Shown here: positions 8,311 through 17,483 of the stretch, in pieces
Layout of the letters: each line of letters starts with the position of its first letter
How positions within the stretch are numbered: position 1 is the first letter of the stretch
Assembly (NCBI GenBank): GCA_038897115.1
Contig: JAWAXC010000010.1
Coordinates: 1 to 32,563 of the forward strand
Length of the DNA: 32,563 bases
Direction: 5' to 3'
Origin: Sulfolobales archaeon
GTDB taxonomy: Archaea > Thermoproteota > Thermoprotei_A > Sulfolobales > AG1
Program-made: the position numbers and the translations under genes
Notes under the pieces: generated by a model
The model's input: the letters and a program-made list of their open reading frames with translations, nothing else
What the model was told of the DNA's origin: nothing
The model's database searches: none

Positions 8311-9078
8311 ATGGATAGCCAGAGAAGGGATTTCGATGGCAGGTTATGCCTTGTAACAGGTGGGAGTGGTGGGATAGGCGAGGCCCTCGTAGAGATCCTT
8401 GTTAAAAGGGGGTGTGCAACCCTCTTCACATATGCAACCAACCAAGAGAGGGCTAGGAGGATTGTGGAGAGGCTTAGGGGCGTAGGCTATGTAGAGGCGT
8501 TCAAGGTAGATGTATCTAGCTATGAAGAGGTTCGCAGCCTGGCTGGATATATTGAGGAGAAGCTGGGTCGTCTAGATCATCTAGCGATTCTCCACGGGCT
8601 CTCAAGAGGAGATCTTTGGAAGGCCTCCTGGGATTCGCTGGAGCTTGATGACTATATAGAGGTCTTCAAAGTAGATTTCGGAGGATTCTTCAATGTGGTG
8701 AAGGCTTTCAAGGATCTCATGATGAGATCGAGATCACCCTCCATAGTAGCAGTCTCATCAACACCAGCCCTAGTAGGCGATACACAAGGGATACCCTATC
8801 TAGTTGCTAAAGCAGCGGTCCTGGCCTTAGCAAGATCTCTCTCATATATATTAGCACCCCATATAAGGGTTAACATCGTAGCCCTGGGATCTATAGAGAC
8901 GAGGTGGCTAGAATGGCTAGGTGGCGAGGAGATATCAGAAATCATAAGATCAATACCCCTTAGAAGGATTGGAAAGCCTGAGGAGGCTGCGAAGGCAATA
9001 GCGTTTCTACTAAGTGATGAAGCATCATATATAACAGGTCAAACCCTCATAGTAGATGGCGGCGAAATAATTAGATAG
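8311..9078 (+). CDS. Short-chain dehydrogenase/reductase (FabG-like)
   Basis: The 255-residue classical SDR has the nucleotide-binding TGGSGGIG motif (16-23), a modified NNAG segment (ILHGLSRGD), catalytic Ser150, Tyr163 and Lys167 (PYLVAKA), and the usual C-terminal end (GQTLIVDGG). It is an NAD(P)-dependent oxidoreductase. The unusual HGLS in place of NNAG leaves the substrate open. The ATG at 8311 is preceded by GGTGA about five bases upstream. The 257-base element ends only 20 bases before the start, so that element may have brought or disturbed the promoter. Confidence 0.88.
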   Translation: MDSQRRDFDGRLCLVTGGSGGIGEALVEILVKRGCATLFTYATNQERARRIVERLRGVGYVEAFKVDVSSYEEVRSLAGYIEEKLGRLDHLAILHGLSRGDLWKASWDSLELDDYIEVFKVDFGGFFNVVKAFKDLMMRSRSPSIVAVSSTPALVGDTQGIPYLVAKAAVLALARSLSYILAPHIRVNIVALGSIETRWLEWLGGEEISEIIRSIPLRRIGKPEEAAKAIAFLLSDEASYITGQTLIVDGGEIIR

Positions 9079-9558
9079 AGGTTCTGGTTTCATCGGGCTT
9101 CAAACCCTCTGCCTTGTCACCTCCTACCTTTGGCTGCTGTTTTTGTTTTATGTTGGTTTATGTTTGTTGATAGTATTCTTGGGTGGTGCTTATGATCTTT
9201 TCTGCTATAAATAGGTATTGAGGCTGACACTATAAACTCGATGAGCAATGTGAGAGGGAGGAAGCTTCCCAAGGAAGCTCTCCATGTCCCCGAGGGGAGG
9301 CTAGCTCTCATAGGCGGCATGGGGAGCCAGATAGAGGGTATGGGGGCAAGCGGGGATACCAAACAACATGAACCGCAATGAAGACCTGACCCCTCATCCT
9401 CCGTGCCTTCCTTTGAGAGCCTGTCTCCCTGCAACTGCTTATGGGGGGTTCATAGTGGGCTCTTCAAAACTAATAGATATTAAAGGGAGGCTTCAAAGCT
9501 TCACTATTTTCAAGAATGCCATTAACAGATATAAAATATAAAAACAGCAACCAGCGGG
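9079..9558. other. Intergenic region with one possible small ORF
   Basis: This 480-base gap lies between the SDR gene and the 3' end of the beta-helix gene, which point towards each other. It holds a TATA-like TATAAATA at 9206-9213 and a 46-codon ORF (listed separately). The segment 9420-9450 (CTCCCTGC, then GGGGTTC) is similar to the left boundary of the 8.0-8.3 kb element. The stretch may therefore be another worn IS200/IS605-type fragment. I see no RNA gene of known class. Confidence 0.4.
9241..9381 (+). CDS. Possible small ORF, 46 residues (hypothetical or transposon remnant)
   Basis: ATG at 9241 opens a 46-codon frame whose product has RKLPKEALHVPEGRLALIGG near its start and ends GDTKQHEPQ. 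A TATAAATA box at 9206-9213 would start transcription around 9236, five bases before the ATG, which is the spacing of a real crenarchaeal promoter. The Pro/Gly/Arg-rich make-up and the worn transposon-like surroundings also fit a leftover TnpB C-terminal tail. I do not recognise a family. An overlapping minus-strand frame also exists, so coding is unproven. Confidence 0.3.
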   Translation: MSNVRGRKLPKEALHVPEGRLALIGGMGSQIEGMGASGDTKQHEPQ

Positions 9559-11148
9559 CTATCTTCTTACGAGTACTCTCATTGTTGCTGCTGTTGCTGC
9601 TACCGCGATTACTACTATGGCTATTGCCAGCTCTATTGGCACTCCCTGTGCTCTCTCAACATGGGTTAGTGTTACCGTTGTTGGCTGGGGCTGTGTGATA
9701 ATCACAGGCACAGTCTTAGTAGAAGTAATTGTAACAGTCGATACCCTATAGACCGTCTCTGTATAGGTCTCCCTATAGGTCGCTGTATAAGCTTCTGTAA
9801 CACTCTTAACAGGTCTGACCTCGATTTCCTTACCGAATATATATTTTAGAGGCTTCGAATAAGCCACAGCAACTAGAAGCATGTTCTCAGATATTGTTAC
9901 TGTAAAAGAGCCATTCCTACTCATAATATATGTTGGAGCCCACCATCTCTCTGTGTAGAAGATAAATAGGACATAAACCATGTCGGGGTATTTTGGCTGC
10001 ATATCTATTGATAGCTGCCTGCCTAAAGCAGGTATAGGCGGATCTATCTTAACATCCATCTCCTGAAGAAGCGATGTAGCTGGTTGTGAAAGCCTCGGCT
10101 CCACTATGATGGTTACATTAGAGGGATATATATAAGGGGGGTTTATATAGTATGATGTGTCTCCCCAAAAGTTATACTTAAGATCAAAGAAAGCCCCATT
10201 ACCAACACTAAGCACAACTATAGCGTTTTTACCTGGTATTATTTTTGGGAGAGGATTTAGATTGTAGAACGTGTTATAGTTGGCAATAAAGGTAACCCTA
10301 TCCCTAACTATATTCATAAACCAATGCACGAGTATACCTCGACCATTTATAATAATGCTATTTGTTATAGCAACATCTGTGTCGTAAACATAGAACATAG
10401 TTATTGCTAGGGTGATGGCATTATTGATCACTATGTAAGATCTATTTGCTATAAAGGGGGCGCTTATCCCTAGAAGAGCTGTGACATTATCGATAAATAG
10501 TCTGCACCTTTCTATATATACGTTAGATGAAAATCCGTATATCAAGTAAGCGTTTCTAATAGTTATCTCTGAGTCTTTGAAGAATATATACTCATTAGGG
10601 ACTATTTGGATTTTAGAACCCCCTACATAGGTTGTGGTTGTGTTAATTACTGTCTGGTTAAGCCATATTGCGTCTAATTTTGCTCCATCTATGAGTATCT
10701 TTGATGATATTGATTTTGATATAACCACACTTGATCCACTTATATTCACAATATTCACAGCACTGTTATCAGATGATATGTTGAGAGTTTTCTCTGTTAT
10801 GGTGTTCGCTATGTAGATCTCTGATCCGCTTTTAACATCTACGTTGAACGCCTCAGACGCATTGAGCACCACGGGCTCTCTCTGGCTCCCCATTGCTATT
10901 AGCTTTCCTGAGACCGCTATGCCCCCACTCTCTATGATAACCACTACTCCTGGCTCTATGGTTAGAGACCCTATCACAGATATGTATCCTCTGATAATGT
11001 ATGGGCTACCGCTCTTGCTCCACGTGACATTCCCAACAATATCGTGATCAACAATGGTTCCACTACTAACAATTCTAGAGGGTTGCACTGTGAAGAGGCT
11101 TAGAGCAAAAATGACAGCCAATAGCAGGGATAGCCTAGAAACCACCAT
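9559..11148 (-). CDS. Secreted surface protein with beta-helix repeats, Thr-rich stalk and C-terminal anchor
   Basis: A signal peptide (MVVSRLSLLLAVIFALSLF) opens a protein of about 529 residues. The middle 400 residues are short strands rich in Val, Ile, Asn and Ser with repeated turns (GSLTIEPGVVVIIESGG), typical of right-handed parallel beta-helices. Many N-x-S/T sequons suggest N-glycosylation. Around 450-500 lies a Thr/Val-rich stalk (TVTITSTKTV), followed by a membrane helix (about 502-522) and a basic tail. It is probably displayed on the cell surface or S-layer. A start nine codons upstream (11175) is possible, but the TATA-like box at 11178-11185 predicts transcription from about 11155, which excludes it. 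The ligand or enzymatic role is unknown. Confidence 0.82.
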   Translation of the reverse strand: MVVSRLSLLLAVIFALSLFTVQPSRIVSSGTIVDHDIVGNVTWSKSGSPYIIRGYISVIGSLTIEPGVVVIIESGGIAVSGKLIAMGSQREPVVLNASEAFNVDVKSGSEIYIANTITEKTLNISSDNSAVNIVNISGSSVVISKSISSKILIDGAKLDAIWLNQTVINTTTTYVGGSKIQIVPNEYIFFKDSEITIRNAYLIYGFSSNVYIERCRLFIDNVTALLGISAPFIANRSYIVINNAITLAITMFYVYDTDVAITNSIIINGRGILVHWFMNIVRDRVTFIANYNTFYNLNPLPKIIPGKNAIVVLSVGNGAFFDLKYNFWGDTSYYINPPYIYPSNVTIIVEPRLSQPATSLLQEMDVKIDPPIPALGRQLSIDMQPKYPDMVYVLFIFYTERWWAPTYIMSRNGSFTVTISENMLLVAVAYSKPLKYIFGKEIEVRPVKSVTEAYTATYRETYTETVYRVSTVTITSTKTVPVIITQPQPTTVTLTHVERAQGVPIELAIAIVVIAVAATAATMRVLVRR

Positions 11149-11177
11149 ATGAAACGCCAATATATAATCCACCATGG

Positions 11178-11185
11178 ATATTTAA
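11178..11185 (-). promoter_or_regulatory. TATA-like box for the beta-helix surface protein
   Basis: On the minus strand the sequence reads CTTAAATAT. Transcription is expected about 26 bases downstream, near 11155. This supports translation from the ATG at 11148 with a leader of only a few bases. Confidence 0.4.
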
Positions 11186-11233
11186 GCAAACATATAATCC
11201 ATTTCCTACTTTTAGAGGCGTTAGCTATATCCT

Positions 11234-11275
11234 GAACCTCTCTCCACTCTTAAGGGGCGGGGAGGAGGTTAGTTG
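11234..11275 (+). repeat. IS200/IS605-type right-end-like motif next to the amidase
   Basis: The segment reads GAACCTC at 11234, then CTTAAGGGGCGGGGAGG and AGGTTAG. It matches the layout of archaeal IS200/IS605 right ends and the reverse complement of the 8257-8290 motif (shared TTAAGG, CGGGGAG). No transposase gene adjoins it. It ends 15 bases before the amidase frame opens at 11291. Confidence 0.35.
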
Positions 11276-11329
11276 TAAATATGTCCTTAGCTAGAAATAG
11301 GTCTGGGGATTAAAATAGGTGTAGAGCTT

Positions 11330-12526
11330 GTGGAGAGATCCCTTGGTGCTAGGCGTGAGAATGAGAGGATTAATGCTGTGGTTACGTGGAATGAGAAGGC
11401 TCTAGATGATGCTAGGGATGCTGAGAAAAGGGGGTTAGATGTGTTCCCCATAGGTGTTAAGGATAATATAATGACCAAGGGTATCAGGACTACCCTTGGA
11501 TCTAGAGTATTTGCTGATTATATCCCGGGGGAGGATGCTGAGTGTGTTAAGAGGCTTAAGAGAGGGGGTGGCGTTGTTATAGGTAAGACCAATACGCATG
11601 AGCTGGCATCTGGGATAACAACTACCTCATCTATCTTCGGCCCTACCAGAAATCCGCATGATCTCTCGAGAATTGCTGGTGGGAGTAGCGGGGGTTCTGC
11701 TGCGGCTGTCGCAGCCGGTATAGTCCCCGTTGCTCTTGGAAGCGATACAGCGGGATCTGTTAGGATCCCTGCATCGCTATGCGGGGTATATGGCTTTAAG
11801 CCCAGCTATGGCTCTATCCCAAGCAAGGGGTTATATCCATTAGCACCAAGCCTAGATCATGTGGGGATTCTAGCATCAAATATTGAGTGGATAAAGAGGG
11901 TATATACCATTATAGCTAGGAAGAGGTTTCTAAAGAGAAGACAAAAGCCTGTGGATCCCGATAAAGCTGTTTTAGGCATACCAATAGGGCTTTTCAAGGC
12001 ATCGGAGGATGTTGAAAAGAGCTTCTACAACTATATATCTAGATATAAATATGTGGAGGTGAAGCTTCCAAGGGCTCTTGAGAAGCTCTACAGAGTATTC
12101 CCTGTGATAAGGTATAGCGAGGCAACCAGGACATTCATAGGCATCAAGGATCGCTGGGGAGAGCTATTCCCAGATGTTAGAAGACTGTTGGAAAGGGGGC
12201 TTGAATATAGAGCTATAGAATATATAGAGGCTCTAGACGCTAAAGAGGAGATCACAGCCGAGTTTGACAAGGCGATGAGGAGCGTTGACTTCCTAGTAAC
12301 ACCTACAACACCGATCCCAGCACCGAAGATAGAGGAGGTTCTTGGGAGAGAGGATGGTGAGATAAGAACTATAATGACCTATAATGTTATCTATGCATCC
12401 CTAGTTGGTGCCCCAGCAATATCCCTACCCCTTCTAAAATCCGAGGGACTCCCAGTAGGGATCCAGATTATTGGGAGAAGGGGTGGGGATCTAGAGCTTT
12501 TAGAGCTAGCCTCACGCATTATATAA
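11330..12526 (+). CDS. Amidase-signature hydrolase, short N-terminus
   Basis: The amidase-signature family hydrolyses amide bonds with a Ser-cisSer-Lys triad. All three parts are present: Lys44 in GVKDNI, the GGSSGGS loop (117-123) and nucleophile Ser143 in GSDTAGSVRIP. The length of 398 is below the 430-490 of most members. Family-like residues (IGVELVERSL) extend upstream of the GTG at 11330 to a stop at 11288-11290, with no ATG, GTG or TTG in that stretch. The true start may be a rare codon, or the first helix may have been lost, perhaps to the transposon-like end at 11234-11275. No gatB or gatC is nearby, so a role in tRNA amidation cannot be claimed. Confidence 0.85.
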   Translation: MERSLGARRENERINAVVTWNEKALDDARDAEKRGLDVFPIGVKDNIMTKGIRTTLGSRVFADYIPGEDAECVKRLKRGGGVVIGKTNTHELASGITTTSSIFGPTRNPHDLSRIAGGSSGGSAAAVAAGIVPVALGSDTAGSVRIPASLCGVYGFKPSYGSIPSKGLYPLAPSLDHVGILASNIEWIKRVYTIIARKRFLKRRQKPVDPDKAVLGIPIGLFKASEDVEKSFYNYISRYKYVEVKLPRALEKLYRVFPVIRYSEATRTFIGIKDRWGELFPDVRRLLERGLEYRAIEYIEALDAKEEITAEFDKAMRSVDFLVTPTTPIPAPKIEEVLGREDGEIRTIMTYNVIYASLVGAPAISLPLLKSEGLPVGIQIIGRRGGDLELLELASRII

Positions 12527-12652
12527 AGCCTCTATAGGGCTTTCATCTGTTAGAAGTGTTTAATATATTATATGTAGAGAGGCGCTATTGGCTAGCATAT
12601 ATTAAGGTGATATATCTATAGCAAGAGCTATTCTTCGAGTTGAGAGTTGGTG

Positions 12653-13570
12653 TTAGGATCTTAACCCTATTCCATATATATTTAGGAGTTTTTTGATCCC
12701 CTCCTCCAATGTTATTTTGGGTTCGAAGCCTAGGATCTTTCTCGCCTTCTCTATATCTGCACAGCTATGTTTGATATCACCTGGCCTTGGCCTGTCGAAG
12801 ATCGGTTCTCCCTCTAGGTTAGCTAGCCTCATTATTAGCCTGGCCAGCTCTAGGATCGATATATGTTTTCCTGAGCCTATGTTGAAGACCTGGTTATGGG
12901 GCTGCCTAGCTATAGATAGCTCGATTGCTCTCGCAACATCTTCAACATGTATGAAATCCCTCGTCTGGCTCCCATCTCCATAGATTCTTGGTGGTATTCT
13001 ATTTATAGCGCTCTCTATAAACCTAGATATAACACCTGCGTAGGCTGGATTCTGCCCTGGCCCGTAGACGTTGAATAGCCTTAGGATCAAATATCTAAGT
13101 CCATATATCCTCGAGTATAGCTCAACAACCTGCTCCCCCATAGCCTTGCTAGCACCATAGGGTGAGATCGGCTTTATAGGGTGTTCCTCGGGGATCGGTA
13201 TCTTTATCGGATCCCCATACACTGCTGCAGAGCTTATATATATGAACAGAGCCTCTGAATCAGCCGCAGCCTTAGCAATAGATGCTGTACCAACAACGTT
13301 GTTCTCGAAATATATTCTGGGATTTGCAATGGATTCTGCAACATCTACATAGGCTGCACAGTGTATCACAACATCATAGCCCCTCAGATCCTGTACATCT
13401 CTAACATCCTTTCTATATATGGGTATCCCAGCATCCTCTAACCTCTTAATAGCAGTCTCGCTAGACCTCTCAAGCGTATCATAGACCACAACATCATAGC
13501 CCCTCGAACTTAGATATATAGCAACATTATGCCCTATAAACCCTGCACCCCCGGTCACAAGGATCCTCAT
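12653..13570 (-). CDS. NAD-dependent sugar epimerase/dehydratase (GalE-like)
   Basis: The extended SDR has TGGAGFIG at residues 6-13, Ser-Ser-Ala in the active site (YISSAAVYGD), the Tyr-x3-Lys pair in SPYGASKAMGEQ, and RLFNVYGPGQ, as in UDP-glucose 4-epimerases. It probably acts on nucleotide sugars for glycan or S-layer glycoprotein assembly, but related dehydratases look alike. The ATG at 13570 starts right at MRILVTGGAG. A TTG seven codons earlier (13591) is unlikely because the TATA-like box at 13604-13612 predicts transcription from about 13582. GAGGAG lies directly before the ATG. The product is 305 residues, normal for the family. Confidence 0.9.
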   Translation of the reverse strand: MRILVTGGAGFIGHNVAIYLSSRGYDVVVYDTLERSSETAIKRLEDAGIPIYRKDVRDVQDLRGYDVVIHCAAYVDVAESIANPRIYFENNVVGTASIAKAAADSEALFIYISSAAVYGDPIKIPIPEEHPIKPISPYGASKAMGEQVVELYSRIYGLRYLILRLFNVYGPGQNPAYAGVISRFIESAINRIPPRIYGDGSQTRDFIHVEDVARAIELSIARQPHNQVFNIGSGKHISILELARLIMRLANLEGEPIFDRPRPGDIKHSCADIEKARKILGFEPKITLEEGIKKLLNIYGIGLRS

Positions 13571-13603
13571 ACTCCTCAGCTCAGGACACAAATATCCTGG
13601 GAA

Positions 13604-13612
13604 CTTAAAAAG
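13604..13612 (-). promoter_or_regulatory. TATA-like box for the epimerase gene
   Basis: CTTTTTAAG on the minus strand is about 37 bases before the ATG at 13570. A start near 13582 would leave a 12-base leader containing GAGGAG. Confidence 0.4.
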
Positions 13613-13796
13613 ACTGCATATCTATGACATTGGGTCTGGATACTATGCTATGAAGAAGTACTAGTACAAGCCCATATTATCTAATTATTGATTTAAGGTA
13701 AATCTATCTCTTCTCTCTCACAGCTTTATCTAATATTTGAGGTGAAACTCCCAGTTGTATATATTTTCTTAGGAGATATATTTTGGTGGCTTTGTT

Positions 13797-15143
13797 TTGA
13801 GGGATCTGGCTTGGAGGATTGCTGAGTATGTTTCCTCGATAAGCTATAAAGATCTATCGCCTCAGGCTATTGAGGAGGCTAAGAAGAGGATATTAGACTC
13901 GCTAGCAGTATCTCTCGGGGCTCTCGAGGCATTCCCCTATAGGGTTTCTAGGGCATTGGCTCTCAAGGCATCGCCGAGGTCTAGGGGTTCTACTGTTTGG
14001 TGGGAGAGGGCTCAGAGTATTCCTGAGCTAGCTGCTTTTGCTAATAGCGTTGGGGTTAGATATCTGGATTTCAACGATACATTCCTATCTAAGGAGGCTA
14101 TGCATCCAAGCGATATGATCCCTGCTGTTGCTGCTGTTGCAGAGGATATAGGGGCTGGTGGTAAGGAGCTTATTCTAGGCACAATAGTAGCTTATGAGGT
14201 TGCAACAAGGCTTGGAGACGCGTTTTCTGTGAGAAGCGTTGGTGTGGATCATGTGGCATATATAGCTATAGGGGCTGCAGCCGGGGTTTCAAAGGTTATG
14301 GGGCTCCCAATAGAGAAGATATATCATGCAATAAACCTAGCTGTTAACGAATCTGTCTCCCTTAGACAGACAAGGGCTGGAGAGCTTAGCATGTGGAAGG
14401 GCATGACAGCCGGGAACTCAGCGAAGAAAGGGGTTTTCGCAGCCCTCCTAGCATCTATGGGCATAACAGGCCCATCACCAGTATTCGAGGGTGAATATGG
14501 ATTCTTCAACGTAATCTCGAAACAACCCTTCAACATAGAACTCGGTGAAAAGGGTGGGGAGAATATATTGAGGACATCAATCAAGAACTGGCCAGTGGAG
14601 TACCACGCAATGTCGGCTGTAGAGGCATGTCTAAAGATAAGACAATCGATCTCCCCCGACGAGATAGAAGAGATAGAGGTCGAGACGTTTACAGTAAGCT
14701 ATAGAATAATAGCGAAGGATCCTGAGAAATGGGATCCAAAGACAAGAGAGACAGCAGATCACAGCCTACCATATATAGTTGCAAGAGCACTGCTAGACGG
14801 CTATATATGGGTGGATAGCTTCAGTGAGGAGAAGATCCTTGGAGAGGATGTTAGAAGACTTATGAAGAAGATGAAGATCAGAGTCTCAGATGAATTCGAC
14901 AAACTCTACCCAGAAGCAGTACCAAACAGAGTTAAGGTAAAGCTCAAAGACGGAAGATCTTTAGAGGAGACAGTGATATATCCAAAAGGCCACTATAGAA
15001 ATCCACTAACAAGAGAAGAGATCTATGAAAAAGCATTAAAACTAGCTAGAGGAACACCCTATGAAGAAAAAATAAAAGAAATAGCAAAGAATATATGGAA
15101 TATAGAAAATATAAGTGATATAAGAGAATTATTTATTTTCTAA
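13797..15143 (+). CDS. MmgE/PrpD family protein (2-methylcitrate dehydratase-like)
   Basis: The 448-residue protein spans the whole MmgE/PrpD fold. The helical domain begins with IAEYVSSISYKDLSPQAIEE, continues with FNDTFLSKEAMHPSDMI (the NDT..HPSD region near residue 100) and MWKGMTAGNSAKKGVFAA, and ends in a smaller beta domain with VKLKDGRSLEE. Family members dehydrate 2-methylcitrate in propionate breakdown or act on related tricarboxylates such as cis-aconitate. No methylcitrate synthase or lyase adjoins it, so the pathway is not settled. The TTG start at 13797 has GGTGG seven bases upstream. The 3' quarter is clearly more A-rich than the 5' part. Confidence 0.88.
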   Translation: MRDLAWRIAEYVSSISYKDLSPQAIEEAKKRILDSLAVSLGALEAFPYRVSRALALKASPRSRGSTVWWERAQSIPELAAFANSVGVRYLDFNDTFLSKEAMHPSDMIPAVAAVAEDIGAGGKELILGTIVAYEVATRLGDAFSVRSVGVDHVAYIAIGAAAGVSKVMGLPIEKIYHAINLAVNESVSLRQTRAGELSMWKGMTAGNSAKKGVFAALLASMGITGPSPVFEGEYGFFNVISKQPFNIELGEKGGENILRTSIKNWPVEYHAMSAVEACLKIRQSISPDEIEEIEVETFTVSYRIIAKDPEKWDPKTRETADHSLPYIVARALLDGYIWVDSFSEEKILGEDVRRLMKKMKIRVSDEFDKLYPEAVPNRVKVKLKDGRSLEETVIYPKGHYRNPLTREEIYEKALKLARGTPYEEKIKEIAKNIWNIENISDIRELFIF

Positions 15144-15337
15144 CTCAACAAAGAACCAGGAAGTAGGTATTAATATCTTAATATCAAGGTATTTTATGGC
15201 TGAAAGCTCCATCTATTAAGGCAGAGCGTTCAGATAAATTATAAGCCTTAGATGTTTCGCATATCAGATCCTGCGTGGTTCATCATATTATCAGTTATTT
15301 AGAGTTCTCTTCGTTAGGGAGTTATATCCCCTCATCA

Positions 15338-16648
15338 CTATGAGTTGCCTAGTATAACACCTCTTAGATCAAAGAATGTAGCATCTTCTATCTCAACATC
15401 TATCCATATTCCGAGCGGTATTTCCTTCTTAACTACAACCTGTCTATAGCTTGTTGTCCTTGCTATTGTTGTTCCCTCTCTAAGCCCTTTCTCGGTTGTT
15501 AGAACCCTCACCCTCTTACCTATATATTCTCTATGTATTTCAAGCCCTATTCTCTCCTGTAGCTTTTGAGCCTCAACAGATCTTCTTTTCTTGATGTGTT
15601 CCGGGATCTGGGGCATTGCTGCAGCCTCTGTTAGGGGTCTAACGCTGTATTGGGCTAGATGTACTCTGTCGAATCTGGCTCTCTCCATTAGCATTAGTGT
15701 GTTTTTAAAGGCCTCTTCATCCTCTCCTGGGTGGCCTACTATTATGTCTGTTGCTATTGTTATCTCCGGTATCTTCCTCCTTATCTCTGAGATCATCTCC
15801 TCAAACTCCTCTACTGTGTAGCCTCTCCTCATTATCCTTAGAACTCTGTTATCACCGCTCTGAACAGGTATGTGGAGGAACTTATATACCTTGGGGTGTT
15901 TGATAGCCTCTATCAGCTCATCGAGGATCTTCCAGAGCCACTGGGGGTTCATCATACCAACCCTTATCATGAAGTCCCCCTCGATCTCTGCAACTTCCCT
16001 CAAAAGATCTGGTAATAGGAAGTTCTTACCAATATCGAACCCATAGACAGCGGAATCCTGTGACGCAAGCTCGATCTCCTTATAACCCCTAGAAACAAGC
16101 TCCCTAACAGCATTAACAATAACCCTTGGAGGATAGCTCCTCACCCTACCCCTAGAGATCTTGGTTATGCAGAAGGAGCACTCGCTCAGACAACCCTCAG
16201 AAATGGGTACAGGTGCTATAACCCCCCTACCCCTTGGAAGGGGTATCCTATCAACACCCCTCACCCCTCCAATATACTCAACCCTCTCCCTCGAGAGCAC
16301 AGCATCTACAATCCTATCAACCGTTTGGGGTGTGATTAGAGAGGCGCTAGGGGCAACCCTCTTCACGGTAGCTGGTAGTGATGACACCATACACCCCGCA
16401 ACAATGATCTTCTTTGTGCTAGAGTAGAGCCTCTCAATCTCTGAGAGCCTCTTGATCATCTTCTCCTCCGTATCCTTCCTAACAACACATGTATTAACAA
16501 CAATCACATCAGCCTCCTCAACACTATCTACAAAGCCAAACCCAGCCTCTTCTAGATATCCCCTCATTATCATCGAGTCAGCCTGGTTTAGAGTACATCC
16601 ATAGGTCTCTATATAGACCCTGATGATCCCACCTTGAAGGCTCTTCAA
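15338..16648 (-). CDS. tRNA methylthiotransferase (MtaB/CDKAL1 type)
   Basis: This radical-SAM enzyme adds a methylthio group to t6A37 of ANN-decoding tRNAs in archaea and eukaryotes. The 436-residue protein has the N-terminal UPF0004 domain with cluster ligands Cys18, Cys54 and Cys86. The radical-SAM CxxxCxxC is Cys153, Cys157 and Cys160 (EGCLSECSFC). A C-terminal TRAM-like domain (REYIGKRVRVLTTEKGL onward) completes the fold. The order and length match e-MtaB/CDKAL1-type enzymes. A start a few codons in, at the residues RVYIETYGC, lacks a good codon, so the ATG at 16648 is kept. It is convergent with the PrpD gene, 194 bases apart. Confidence 0.93.
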   Translation of the reverse strand: MKSLQGGIIRVYIETYGCTLNQADSMIMRGYLEEAGFGFVDSVEEADVIVVNTCVVRKDTEEKMIKRLSEIERLYSSTKKIIVAGCMVSSLPATVKRVAPSASLITPQTVDRIVDAVLSRERVEYIGGVRGVDRIPLPRGRGVIAPVPISEGCLSECSFCITKISRGRVRSYPPRVIVNAVRELVSRGYKEIELASQDSAVYGFDIGKNFLLPDLLREVAEIEGDFMIRVGMMNPQWLWKILDELIEAIKHPKVYKFLHIPVQSGDNRVLRIMRRGYTVEEFEEMISEIRRKIPEITIATDIIVGHPGEDEEAFKNTLMLMERARFDRVHLAQYSVRPLTEAAAMPQIPEHIKKRRSVEAQKLQERIGLEIHREYIGKRVRVLTTEKGLREGTTIARTTSYRQVVVKKEIPLGIWIDVEIEDATFFDLRGVILGNS

Positions 16649-17483
16649 ATATAGATTATAACTTGAAACTTAAAAGCGAGTCTCCACCATAATGCTAGAA
16701 CCATATTCATTCACACAAACCATACCTTTGAATATCGAGCTGTTAGGGCTTCCCACGATCTCCTCAGGAATCCTGAGACCACTGCTAAACTTATAACTTC
16801 TAGATCTTACATGTTTTGTTATGTCTTCGCTATATGTTGTCAAAGCAGAGCATACAAATCCGAGGGGGACGATATATCTTAAAGATTAAATGATATAGTG
16901 AGAAAGCATGGATAGCAGGTATATAGCATCAGCCTACCTTATACCCTATATAATAATAGAAAGATTCGTTTAGCACAGAAGGCTATAGCCACGTGTTTCA
17001 GCATATATATCGAGAAAAGCTCTCATACTAAAGCATTAACATTTATATCAATTTCGATCGATATTATGGATGAATAGCTATGATTATCTAAAGATGTCTC
17101 ACAGAAGATAGGAATAGCTCTAAGGATCATAGATACCTAATAATAAATATATAGCACCATCTATTCCTAAAATACTTTACGACTGGAAGCCCTATGTTCC
17201 CCAGCCCCTCTGTAACGTAGCCTCTAAGCTTTAGAGCAGGATTAACTATGCTGAGAAGATGTTGTTCAAAGAAGAGAGGGTAGATCTAAAAACGAATATA
17301 TAGAGGTTTCTATGAGAAATATAAAAGATCGATTGATCTGCAACAGCATAGGAGGTTCTTAACAAAAGCGGTGGGCTGTTTTCTTTTTAATTGTTTTTAG
17401 AATTCTTTATATTCATTTTATAGCTTTTAGGGCTATTAGGTAGGCTGATGCATATAAGCCCGGAGGCTATAAGTCTATCGGTG

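Noticed and set aside
9117-9434. A 105-codon minus-strand frame in the gap after the SDR gene
   Set aside because: Its residues show no domain or signal, and it mirrors the plus-strand 46-codon ORF that has the better promoter.
16908-16973. A 21-codon hydrophobic frame with a CTTAAA box about 26 bases upstream
   Set aside because: It is too short and AT-rich to separate from chance. There is no coupling to another gene.
17178-17303. Coding-like scrap (NYAEKMLFKEERVDLKT) interrupted by a stop
   Set aside because: No start, a stop in the middle and no recognised family. It may be a gene fragment but cannot be supported.
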